A stretch of 64,000 bases of DNA from CAVTAV01 sp963732795. GTDB taxonomy: Bacteria; Pseudomonadota; Alphaproteobacteria; CAVTAV01. The first letter of the stretch is position 1. The number at the start of each line of letters is the position of its first letter. Positions 25,423-33,579 of this stretch are shown here, in pieces. Under the pieces are notes generated by a model, which saw only the letters and a list, made by a program, of their open reading frames with translations, was not told the DNA's origin and did not search any database. The position numbers and the translations under genes are program-made. The stretch is taken from the NCBI GenBank assembly GCA_963732795.1, contig CAVTAV010000001.1, positions 248,001 through 312,000 of the forward strand. The letters run 5' to 3'.

Positions 25423-26783
25423 CTAAGCGTCCGGACGAGCAGCCTTGCGGTTATAGGCAGGGATTCCGACTGCTAGCACGATCACCGCCAGCACGCAGGC
25501 AACGGGTGCCACGATCGAGATCGATCGGCCGACAGCGGCATCGGCGTGGAAGACATAGTCGGTAAAGGCGGAGACCGCGGAGGCTGCCGACCGTGTTGCC
25601 GAGGATGGTCACCACGACCATATAGATCGCGATGACCTGGCCCCGCATCTCGTTAGGCGTGACCGACTGAAGCGCCGCCTGCACGAGGTCCGACCGGCGC
25701 GCTCAGACACAGCACCAGAAGCGCGAAGCAGCCCATCGACCAGTAGGGATTGTCGCCGTAGAGAAGAAAGACGCCGGGGAAGACCGCAACGACTGCCGCG
25801 GCGATCATCAGCTTGCTATAGACCGCCTTATCGGCCGCGCTTCATCAGCATGCCGGCGAGCACGCCGCTCAAGGCCAGGCCGCCGGTCCCGAAAAGTATC
25901 GTGATGACGCCGATATCGATGCCGATCCGGTCCATCTTCCAGCCATAGACGCGGCGGAACATGGTCGGCGCCCAGCTGAACGTGCCATAGGCCGCCATCG
26001 CCGTGAACGCTGCGCCCACCATCAGCGTGACATAGACGATCCAGTGCTCCCTGAGATACTTCGAGGCGTCCAGAAAGGCCGCAAACGCGGTCGCGTGGTC
26101 CGTTTGGGACCGCCGTTCGCGGCGGACCGGCTCCTTGATGGTAAGCATCAGCAGCACGACGAGAAGGCCCGGCAACGCGACGATCACGAAGGCCAGTTGC
26201 CATGGCCTGAGCGTGCCCAAGAGCGCGATCGTGGTCGCGCCGGCGGTCGCCGTATAGGCAGCGACGAGGCCGCCGAACATGTTGGCGAGGCCCGCGCCCG
26301 TCTGAACGCCCGCCGAAAAAACATTGATCGGCAGGCCGCGCTTCTCGGGCGGGAAATAGTCCGAGATGATCGAAATGGCCGAGGGCGAAAGGGTCGCCTC
26401 GCCGACGCCCACGCCGATCCGCGCCGCGAAGAGCTGCCAGTAGCTGCCGGCCATGCCGCAGGCCGCGGTCATCAGGCTCCAGAGTCCGATACCGACTGCT
26501 GCGATGGCGCGGCGGCTGCGCCGGTCCGCCAGCAGCCCGAGCGGTATGCCCAGGACGCCGTAGAAGATCGAAAAGGCCGCGCCCATGGATCAGGCTGTAT
26601 TCGAAGTCGGTGATCTGCAGATCGTGGCGAATCGGATCGACCAGGAAGACGAGGATCGTCCGGTCCACGAAGGACAGCGTATAAGCCAGGTACAGAATGA
26701 AGATGACGTACCAGCCATAGACCGGGAGACGGATAGCCGCCGGGCCCCGGCCGGGCCTTGGGATGATAGTGAGGGTCGCTCAT
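25423..26783 (-). CDS. MFS transporter (spinster-like), about five frameshifts
   Basis: About 452 residues when reassembled from MSDPHYHPKARPG to IPAYNRKAARPDA. LYLAYTLSFVDRTILVFLVDPI, the MFS loop signature GLLADRRSRR, RIGVGVGEATLSPSA and SVTPNEMRGQVIAIY are all present in different frames. Breaks fall near 26745, 26585, 25838, 25690 and 25585, each consistent with one extra base. It has about 12 helices and is closely similar to the next gene, so the two arose by tandem duplication. Spinster-like bacterial carriers move organic acids, lipids or aromatic compounds; the substrate is unknown. A true pseudogene is possible but less likely, since essential genes show the same damage. Confidence 0.75.
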
Positions 26784-26804
26784 CGGGCGGGCTCCAGCGT
26801 CGGC

Positions 26805-28138
26805 TCAGACGCCGATTTCTTCGGCGGAGCGCTTGAAATACTTGATGCCGATCAGGAGCGAAGCGATGCCGACGATCGTCGCGGTGGTGCCGACGATGGC
26901 GATCGACTTGCCGACATCCGCCGGATCCTTGAAGAAGAAGTCGGTAAACGCGGCCACGACCTGATTGAATATGCCGTTGGCGGTGATGTTCAGGATCAGG
27001 AAGTAGATCGCGATGACCTGACCGCGCATCTCGTTCGGCGTCACCGATTGCAGCGCCACCGGCCCGAGCCCGACATGGAAGGACAAGCCGGACATGATGA
27101 CTACGAGGCAGCCCATGGTCCAATACGGATCGTGGACCGCCACCAGCAGAACGAAGCCGACCAGCGCGAGGCATTCCGCACCGATCATCAGCTTGCTGAA
27201 GACCGCTTCGACGCCGGCCTTGAGCATCTTGGTCGCGAGAACGCCGCTGACGACCAGGCCGATCGGGCCGAAGACGGCGATGATCGTGCCGAAATAGCTG
27301 CCGAACTGGCCCCGGCTCCAGCCGAAATTGCGGTCGTAAAAGGCCGGCATCCAATTGATGATCGCGTAGTTCGAGCTTGCGAACAGCGACACGCCGACGA
27401 TCAGGGTGATATAAGTGCCCTTGATGGCTGCGGATATAGTCGAGCGTGTCCGCGAATCTGCGCCTCGGCGCGACGCTCGTGCCGGGCGGGTTCCTTCAGG
27501 GTCAGCACCAGAAGCGCGATCACGAGGCCGGGAATGCCGACCATCAGGAAGGCGAATTGCCAGGCCTTGACGGTGCCGAGCACGGGGACGGTTTGCGGCC
27601 CCATCGACAGCGCGGCCTGGGTCGCCAGCCCGCCGAACACATTGGCGAGGCCCGCGCCGACCAGAATGCCGGCCGAATAGACATTGAGCGGCAGGCTGCG
27701 CTTCTCGCGCGGGAAATTGTCGGTGATCATCGAATAGGCGCAGGGCGACAGGGCGGCCTCGCCGACGCCGACGCCGAAACGGCCGAGGAAGAGCTGCCAG
27801 TAATTCTTGGCGACGCCGCACCACGCAGTCATGACGCTCCAAACCGCGATGCCCGCGGCCATGATGTTGCGGCGATTATGGCTGTCGGCGAGCCGGCCGA
27901 TCGGAATGCCGAGCACCGTATAGATGATGACGAAGCCGAACCCGCTCATGAAGGCGAAGGCCGAATCCGAGATATGAAAGTCGGCTTTGATCGGATCGAC
28001 CAGGAAGGCGAAGATCTGCCGGTCCACAAAGGACAGCGTATAGGCCAGGAACAGGATGGCGACCGTGTACCAGGCCCTAGCGGACGACGGATAAGACGGC
28101 GCCGAACCGGCGCCGGCTACGCGAGAACTGTCACTCAT
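26805..28138 (-). CDS. MFS transporter (spinster-like), two frameshifts
   Basis: About 443 residues after correction, with GGAGG before the ATG at 28138. LFLAYTLSFVDRQIFAFLVDPI, GRLADSHNRRNI, RFGVGVGEAALSPCAYSMI, LTLKEPARHERR and SVTPNEMRGQVIAIYF identify the family. Breaks near 27450 and 27425 fall around FADTLDYIRSH and IKGTYITLIVG. It is the tandem paralogue of the following gene, 21 bases apart on the same strand, so the two are probably an operon. They share the N-terminal LAYTLSFVDR motif and the EMRGQVIAIY loop. Confidence 0.8.
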
Positions 28139-28351
28139 TGAGTTTTGCCTCCCCCCGGAAACGCGCATTGACCCTCTAGCTTGACGCGGGCAAGCAGCTT
28201 TTGTGATCGACTTGGCAATGTCAAGGAAATCGGGCGGCGCGGCGGTGAGGCGTCGATACGACGCGCAAAATTCCGCGAATCACCGTGGCGAATCTGCGTG
28301 TGCCGCGGCTAATGCCGTTAGGTATAGAGCCTTAGCCCTAGAGTGCTGGAC

Positions 28352-28569
28352 CTAGGCCGAGAGGTTCTTCAGAGTCTCGGGATCGGCGAAATAGACGAGT
28401 TCGAGACGGCGAGCATAGGTGATCGCCTCTTCGCGCGTCGGGAAATCGCGCCTGAAGCTCCAGATTGTCCGGCAAAGTGAAGGGCGAAATCGCGGACGAA
28501 GTCGACGATCCGTGTAGCGGTCACTTCACGCCGTTCGTTCTTGACGAGCAGTACGCCGTAGCGGTTCAC
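28352..28569 (-). CDS. Small conserved protein, 71 residues, unknown function (two frameshifts)
   Basis: It starts at a GTG (28569) behind GAGGAT. Corrected, it reads VNRYGVLLVKNERREVTATR, then an acidic helix DFVRDFALHFADNLELQARFPTREEAITYARRLEL and the C-terminus VYFADPETLKNLSA. The extra bases are a G near 28474 and a T near 28441. Regular coding rhythm on both sides of the breaks supports it as real. I recognise it only as a short hypothetical seen in alphaproteobacteria. Confidence 0.55.
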
Positions 28570-28885
28570 AGTTTCATATCCTCTTGGTTCTTGGACGCCC
28601 GATTCTGGGTTAATCACTTGGCGTCAATGGGTTTTTGGCGATTTAGACACGACCTACCCTTGTGGACCTTAACATAAGGCATTCAGCCCGGATCTCAAGC
28701 CGATATTGCAATTTCTTGACAATGAACGGAATTCGCCGTCTTTTGGCCGCAATTCGTTGATGTTGTTCGCCATTAGTGGAATGATGCGTTCGAAGCCGGA
28801 AGTCCCACCCGGGCACATCCTTCCCGTGCCCACGGCTTCGGGGCCGGGTTGCCCTCTCAGGAAAATCAACAAGGGGAGACATCGG
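28570..28885. other. Gap upstream of the alanine-zipper lipoprotein gene
   Basis: 316 bases with no gene. It must contain the promoter of the lipoprotein, and TTGACA occurs at 28716-28721, but I see no clear -10 at a proper distance. AAGGGGAG (28871-28878) is the lipoprotein ribosome-binding site. Confidence 0.4.
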
Positions 28886-29193
28886 ATGCAAGAGAATCTC
28901 CGTACGCTTACCAAGGTACTTGTTAGTCGTCGGACCCGCGGTCGCTTTCGCGGGTTGCGCCACGCTCAGCGACGCCGACAAGGCGACGCTGAGCAAGGCC
29001 AGCTCGGATGCCGCGTCCGCGCAGCAGCAGGCCGCAAGCGCCCAGTCTGCTGCTCAGCAGGCTGCTCAACAGGCTCAGGCATGCTGCCGACGCCGCCAAG
29101 GCCGCTCAGCAGGCTGCCGAGCAGGCTGCCGCCGAGGCCCGCGCGGCTTCGGAGAAGGCCGAACAGGTCTTCAACCAGCGCCTCAAGAAGTAG
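28886..29193 (+). CDS. Alanine-zipper (Lpp/OprI-like) outer membrane lipoprotein, two frameshifts
   Basis: 101 residues after removing a T near 28930 and a G near 29082. The signal peptide MQENLRTLTKVLVVVGPAV ends in lipobox AFAGC (C24). The mature part is an alanine- and glutamine-rich heptad-like helix (ASAQSAAQQAAQQAQ, AAKAAQQAAEQAAAEARAA) closing with NQRLKK. Braun lipoprotein of E. coli and OprI of Pseudomonas share this plan, including the terminal lysine that L,D-transpeptidases link to peptidoglycan. A perfect terminator follows, and the next gene is an L,D-transpeptidase. The expected role is to tether the outer membrane to the wall. Confidence 0.75.
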
Positions 29194-29220
29194 AGCTTCT
29201 CCAGGACAACCTGGCTAAAC

Positions 29221-29270
29221 GGGCCCGGCGGGACGCCAATGCGTCCCGCCGGGCCCGTTGCGTTTTGTGA
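29221..29270. terminator. Strong stem-loop terminator after the lipoprotein gene
   Basis: GGGCCCGGCGGGACGC (29221-29236) pairs perfectly over 16 bases with GCGTCCCGCCGGGCCC (29241-29256) across the loop CAAT, followed by GTTGCGTTTTG. It begins 28 bases after the lipoprotein stop and lies between convergent genes. Such strong terminators are usual for highly expressed lipoproteins. Confidence 0.9.
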
Positions 29271-29299
29271 CGTTGGTTGCTGCACCCAATTCCGCAAGA

Positions 29300-29327
29300 C
29301 TGGATGCCAGCCTCTGCCGGCATGACG
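29300..29327. repeat. Fragment of the GTCAT-type intergenic repeat
   Basis: CTGGATGCCAGCCTCTGCCGGCATGAC is the inverse of the GTCATGCCAGCGAAGGCTGGCATCCAG end of the element at 3217. It has the same outer bases and a related inner hairpin. Confidence 0.5.
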
Positions 29328-29340
29328 ACGGAGGAGGCGG

Positions 29341-30304
29341 CTACTCCGTAATCCGCACCGGCACCCCGTCGCGGATGCGGGAAGCCTGGATCACGGCGTG
29401 CCAGTCGATATGCGAGGCGTCCTGGCCGGCGACGGCGAGGACGATCTCGCGGATGTTCTTGACGTCGTCGGGGCCGTATTTGCCGGTTTCCTCGAGCTCG
29501 TCGATCTGCTTCAGGCTCGGGGTCACCTCGAGATAGAGCGCGCCGGCATGCCAGCCGAGCTTGACCTCCTGGGAGACCACGGTCACCGGCGTGCCGACCT
29601 TGGTCCAATGGAACAGCCGTTCGATATCCTCCGGGATACATGCGGATGCAGCCATGGCTGACCCGGCGGCCGACTCCCGGCGGCTTGTTTGTGCCGTGGA
29701 TGAGATATTGGGCCCAGGAGAGATAAAGCGCGTAATCGCCGAGCGGGTTGTCCGGCCCGGGGGCGACTGCATTCGGCAGGTCCGGGTTCTCCTCATGCGA
29801 GGTCTTGGTCGGGTACCAGATCGGATGCTTGCGCTTGCGCATGATCTTGGCGGTCCCGGTCGGCGTCTCCAGCCCGTCGCGGCCGATCCCGATGGGGAAG
29901 GTCGCGACCCGCTTGCCGTTATGAGAGAAGTAATAGAGCCGCATCTCCGAGAGATTGATCACGATCCCCCGATGCTTGCTCGCCGGCAGGAGATGGGATC
30001 CCGGAACCACGATGGTCCGGCCTTCGCCCGGAATGAAGGTATCGATGCCGGGATTGGCGGCCTTGAGCTCGTCGAATCCCACGTCGTATTGCCGGGCGAC
30101 GTCGATCAGCGTCTCTTTGCCCTGGATAATGTGAAGCTTGGTCGAGCCGACGAGATCGTCGGTGACGTCATAGACGGCCACGAAGGGCGCGTCCGGCTCC
30201 TTGCCGATATCCGCGAGATTGGGGACGGCGGCAACGCTTTGGGCGCAGCCCGCCGCATATCCAAGCGACAGGCACACGGCGACGGCGAAGATGGAAAAAC
30301 GCAT
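29341..30304 (-). CDS. L,D-transpeptidase (YkuD) lipoprotein with LysM-like domain, one frameshift
   Basis: 320 residues after correction. A signal sequence ends in AAGC (C20), suggesting a lipoprotein. A LysM-like unit spans about 57-102 (LHIIQGKETLIDVARQYDV, GRTIVVPG). The YkuD domain runs from GIVINLSEMRLYYF (113) to a catalytic SHGCIRM with C219, and TFPIGIGRDGLETPTG and YLIHGTNKP are family segments. An extra G near 29632 breaks MYPEDIERLFHW. ErfK/YbiS-type enzymes of this layout attach Lpp to peptidoglycan or make 3-3 cross-links. Its convergent neighbour is an Lpp-like lipoprotein with a terminal lysine, a likely substrate. Confidence 0.85.
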
Positions 30305-30453
30305 CGGTCCAGACGCACTCACAAGGTCGAAATTGTTCCCGGTCATTCAATTCGTCGGCCCTCTATACAAATTACCCGGTTAAGAACGGCACGAAAAGGG
30401 TAAGATGCCTCGCTGCCGTTCGCGGCAGGTTCTAAGGTTTGGGGAAGACGACA

Positions 30454-30667
30454 TTGAAGTGCCTATTGGAAGCAAGCGATATGGTCCAGTTGTCCTGGGT
30501 TCAGGCCCTGCTCAAGGATTCGGGGATAGCCTCCGTGGCCTTCGATTCCAATATGGGCCAGATCGGCCTTGGTCCCATGGTTCGCCCTCGCGTGATGGTC
30601 GCCGACGAGGATCTCGGTGGCGGCACGGCAAATCCTCGACGAGGCGAAGATCGAGTATGAGAAGTGA
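30454..30667 (+). CDS. DUF2007 family protein (one frameshift)
   Basis: 70 residues after removing one G near 30625. I chose the TTG at 30454, with GGGGAAG six bases upstream; another TTG at 30439 lies on the wrong side of that site. The protein reads MKCLLEASDMVQLSWVQALL, then DSNMGQIGLGPMVRPRVMV and ends DLVAARQILDEAKIEYEK. This is the DUF2007 pattern, a ferredoxin-like fold of unknown function. Its end overlaps the start of the methyltransferase gene by 11 bases, a conserved pairing in alphaproteobacteria. Confidence 0.75.
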
Positions 30668-31403
30668 GGCCGGCGTCACCGAGGACGGCATTCTCGGCAA
30701 CCGCATACGCCTGCGCCAGCCCAGGGACGGCGAGCGCGCGGCGATCGACCCGGTCTTCCTGGCGTCTGCTGTTCCAGCGTCGACCGGCGACACCGTCATC
30801 GATGTCGGGAGCGGGTCCGGCGTTGCCTCGCTGTGCCTTGCCGAGCGGGGCCAGGGCTTCGGTATCGCGGCGCTCGAAATCCAGCCGGATTTGGTCGAGC
30901 TCGCCCGCGAGAATGCAGCCCTGAACGGGTACGGGGACCGGATCACCGTCTATCCGGGCGACCTGATGCAGGCCCGATATTCTTTCCCGACCGGCTCCTT
31001 CGACCACGTCATGACCAACCCGCCTTATTTCGAGCCGGGCGAAAGTTCGCCTTCGCCGAACGAAGCGCGCCGCATGGCCCATGTTCAAAATGGCGGCGGC
31101 CTTGCCGACTGGATCGAGGCCTGCCTCGGGCTGGTCCGCGACGGCGGCACGTTGACGGTCATCCACCGCGCCGAGCGTTTGGGCGCGCTTCTCGGGGCGC
31201 TGGAGCCCCTGGCGGGCGAGGCGAGCATCTTCCCGCTCTGGCCGGGCTCGGCAAAACCCGCCCGTCGCGTGATCGTGCGGGCCCGCAAGGGAATCCGGGC
31301 GCCGTCTGTGCTTCATCCTGGGCTCGTGCTTCACGGGCCCGACGGCGGCTATACGGTGGAGGCCGAGCAGATCCTGCGTCACGCGCAGCCGCTCGTTTTC
31401 TGA
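30657..31403 (+). CDS. tRNA1(Val) (adenine-N6)-methyltransferase-like (TrmN6 family)
   Basis: 248 intact residues from ATG 30657, which overlaps the DUF2007 stop. The SAM site is VIDVGSGSGVASLCLA, and the N6-adenine motif is TNPPYFEPG. FLASAVPAS near the N-terminus and the C-terminal HGPDGGYTVEAE also match the TrmN6/YfiC family, which methylates A37 of tRNA-Val. A tRNA-Val gene is in the same window, but one such enzyme serves all copies, so that is coincidence. The neighbours (DUF2007, S49 peptidase) support the assignment. Confidence 0.8.
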   Translation: MRSEAGVTEDGILGNRIRLRQPRDGERAAIDPVFLASAVPASTGDTVIDVGSGSGVASLCLAERGQGFGIAALEIQPDLVELARENAALNGYGDRITVYPGDLMQARYSFPTGSFDHVMTNPPYFEPGESSPSPNEARRMAHVQNGGGLADWIEACLGLVRDGGTLTVIHRAERLGALLGALEPLAGEASIFPLWPGSAKPARRVIVRARKGIRAPSVLHPGLVLHGPDGGYTVEAEQILRHAQPLVF

Positions 31404-31446
31404 GGCCAATCTTGTTCGCGGCCCACCCCGGGACTATCTTGGCGCG

Positions 31447-32331
31447 ATGACCGATCCGAGCTCAGACTCGAGCCAGCCCACGCCACGCGGCGGATTTCTG
31501 CGCCGCCGGCCCGTCGTCGCCGTGTTGCCGCTCGTCGGCGCGATCGCCGTCGGCGGGGGCCTCCGGTCGACCTTTAGTTACCGCGACACGGTCGACCGGA
31601 TCGAGCGCGCCTTCGGAATGAAGCGGCTGCGCGCCGTGGCGCTCGTGGTGAATTCGCCGGGCGGCTCTCCGGTGCAATCCGCGCTGATCTTCAAGCGCAT
31701 TCGGGCCCTGAGCGAAGAGAAGAAGATCCCGGTCGTCACCTTCGCGGAAGATGCCGCCGCGTCGGGTGGCTATATGCTGGCTTTGGCGGGCGACGAGATC
31801 TTCGCCGATCCTTCCTCGATCATCGGCAGCATCGGCGTCATTTCGGCGAGCTTCGGCTTTACCGCCCTGATGGAACGGCTCGGCGTCGAGCGGCGGCTTT
31901 TGACCGCGGGCGAGCATAAGGCGATCCTCGATCCCTTCAGCCAGTTGAAGGAAGACGACGTGGCGCGGGTCAAGGCGATCCAGGCCGATATCCACGAAAC
32001 CTTCAAGTCGATGGTGCGCGAGCGCCGCGCGGGCAAGCTGACCGAATCCGAGGACAAGCTGTTCAACGGCAATGTCTGGAGCGCGCTCGAAGCCCAAAAG
32101 CTCGGCCTGATCGACGGGATCGGCGATGTCCGATCCGTCATGCGCGCGCGGTATGGCGAAAAGGTCGAGCTGAAGCTGGTCGCCGCGCGTCAGTCCTGGC
32201 TGAAGCGACGGCTTGGCCTTTCCATGCTTGACGCCGGAGACCGGGAGCGCTCTTTTGGGCTCGGGGGCGCCGCGGAGGAACTTCTGACCGCCATCGAGGC
32301 AAGGGCCCTCTGGGCGCGGTACGGGCTCTAA
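31447..32331 (+). CDS. S49 family serine peptidase (SppA/SohB-like)
   Basis: 294 intact residues. LVVNSPGGSPVQSALIFKRI and AAASGGYMLALAGDEIFADPSS are peptidase S49 core motifs. S106 is the likely nucleophile and K158 (TAGEHKAILDPF) the likely general base. A hydrophobic stretch at about 22-40 could anchor it. Its single-domain size matches the short alphaproteobacterial form rather than 600-residue SppA. It would degrade signal peptides or misfolded membrane proteins. It lies in the conserved block ahead of glyQ. Confidence 0.88.
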   Translation: MTDPSSDSSQPTPRGGFLRRRPVVAVLPLVGAIAVGGGLRSTFSYRDTVDRIERAFGMKRLRAVALVVNSPGGSPVQSALIFKRIRALSEEKKIPVVTFAEDAAASGGYMLALAGDEIFADPSSIIGSIGVISASFGFTALMERLGVERRLLTAGEHKAILDPFSQLKEDDVARVKAIQADIHETFKSMVRERRAGKLTESEDKLFNGNVWSALEAQKLGLIDGIGDVRSVMRARYGEKVELKLVAARQSWLKRRLGLSMLDAGDRERSFGLGGAAEELLTAIEARALWARYGL

Positions 32332-32358
32332 GAGAACCGTCTCTGGGAATAGTCGAAC

Positions 32359-32582
32359 ATGTTGGGACTGTCGTTGCCGAAAATACTGATTCTTGCGGCC
32401 ATCGTCGATCGCAATCTGGTACTGGTCGAAGGGTCTGCGGCAGGACGCCAAGTCGAGCCGCGAGGAAGAGCCGCCGCAACCATAATACCGGTACGGAAAC
32501 CCTCACGGCCTGTCCGGTCTGCAAGGCCTATGTCGTCGAAGATTCCGCCAAGTCCTGCGGCCGGCCGGACTGCCCGTATTGA
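32359..32582 (+). CDS. Small membrane-anchored zinc-ribbon protein, two frameshifts
   Basis: About 73 residues. Corrected text starts MLGLSLPKILILAAIVIAIWYWSK, a single membrane helix, then a basic linker, then TACPVCKAYVVEDSAKSCGRPDCPY, a C-x2-C...C-x4-C-type zinc ribbon ending the protein. The breaks are an extra G near 32408 and another extra base near 32453. It is typical of a short conserved alphaproteobacterial protein found upstream of glyQ; its function is unknown. Confidence 0.7.
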
Positions 32583-32694
32583 GCGGGCGGGCCGCCGGCC
32601 CGTTCAGCTTGACCGTTCTCAAGCCTCTGTTTACCTTCCGCGGCGATATTTCTCGCCTAGCCGGTGACCCCACACCCTCGGAGTTTTCCCTCTC

Positions 32695-33579
32695 ATGGCG
32701 GCGAAGCACGCCTCTTCGGCCCCGAGTTTTCAGCGAACTTATCTCTAAGGCTGCAATCCTACTGGGCGGAGCAGGGCTGCGTCATCCTGCAGCCCTATGA
32801 CGTCGAGATGGGGGCGGGCACATTCCATCCGGCGACGACCCTGCGCTCGCTCGGCCCGAAGCCCTGGAAGGCGGCCTATGTCCAGCCGAGCCGGCGGCCG
32901 ACCGACGGGCGTTATGGCGAAAACCCCAACCGGCTGCAGCACTACTACCAGTTCCAGGTGATCCTGAAGCCCGCGCCGGAGAACATTCAGGACCTCTATC
33001 TCCAAAGCCTCGTGACGCTCGGCATCGATCCCGAGAAGCACGACATCCGCTTCGTCGAGGACGACTGGGAAAGCCCGACGCTCGGCGCCTGGGGTCTCGG
33101 CTGGGAAGTCTGGTGCGACGGCATGGAGGTGACCCAGTTCACCTATTTCCAGCAGGTCGGCGGCATCGACTGCAACCCGGTCTCGGGCGAGATCACCTAC
33201 GGCCTCGAACGCCTGGCCATGTATATCCAGGGCGTCGACGATTTCCGCGACCTCGACTTCAACGGCGCGGGCGTCACCTATGGCGACGTGTTCCTGGAGA
33301 GCGAGCGGCAGTTTTCGGCCTTCAATTTCGAATACGCCAACACCGAAATCCTGTTCCGGCATTTCAAGGACGCGCAGGAGCAGTGCAGGCTGCTCGCTCG
33401 AGAAGAAGCTGCCGTTGCCGGCCTATGACCAGGCGATCAAGGCGAGCCATGTGTTCAATCTGCTGAACGCGCGGGGCGTGATCTCGGTCGCCGAGCGCCA
33501 GGCCTATATCGGCCGGGTCCGCGAGCTGGCCAAGGGCTGCTGCGAGGGCTGGCTCGCGCATGAAGGGGCGAACCGGTAG
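32695..33579 (+). CDS. glyQ: Glycyl-tRNA synthetase alpha subunit, three frameshifts
   Basis: 293 residues after correction. The true start is ATG 32695, giving MAAKHASSAPSFQELILRLQ once a C near 32740 and a T near 32748 are removed. The body contains SYWAEQGCVILQPYDVEMGAGT, NPNRLQHYYQFQVI, WEVWCDGMEVTQFTYFQQVGG and ITYGLERLAMY, all class II GlyRS-alpha hallmarks. A third extra base near 33403 (CTCGCTCGAG) separates QCRLLLEKK from LPLPAYDQAIKASH. It forms the alpha2-beta2 enzyme with GlyS that charges tRNA-Gly. The genes abut, with glyS starting at the next base. Confidence 0.95.

Noticed and set aside
25368..25426. A short plus-strand frame ending ELRAGEDIVERMPKF
   Set aside because: It looks coding-like but has no ribosome-binding site, is under 25 codons and overlaps the stop of a minus-strand gene. 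It is too weak to list.
25423..26783. Calling the first MFS carrier a pseudogene
   Set aside because: Its breaks are of the same kind as those in essential neighbours, and all family motifs survive between them.
28716..28721. TTGACA as the -35 of the lipoprotein promoter
   Set aside because: No -10-like hexamer lies 15-19 bases downstream.
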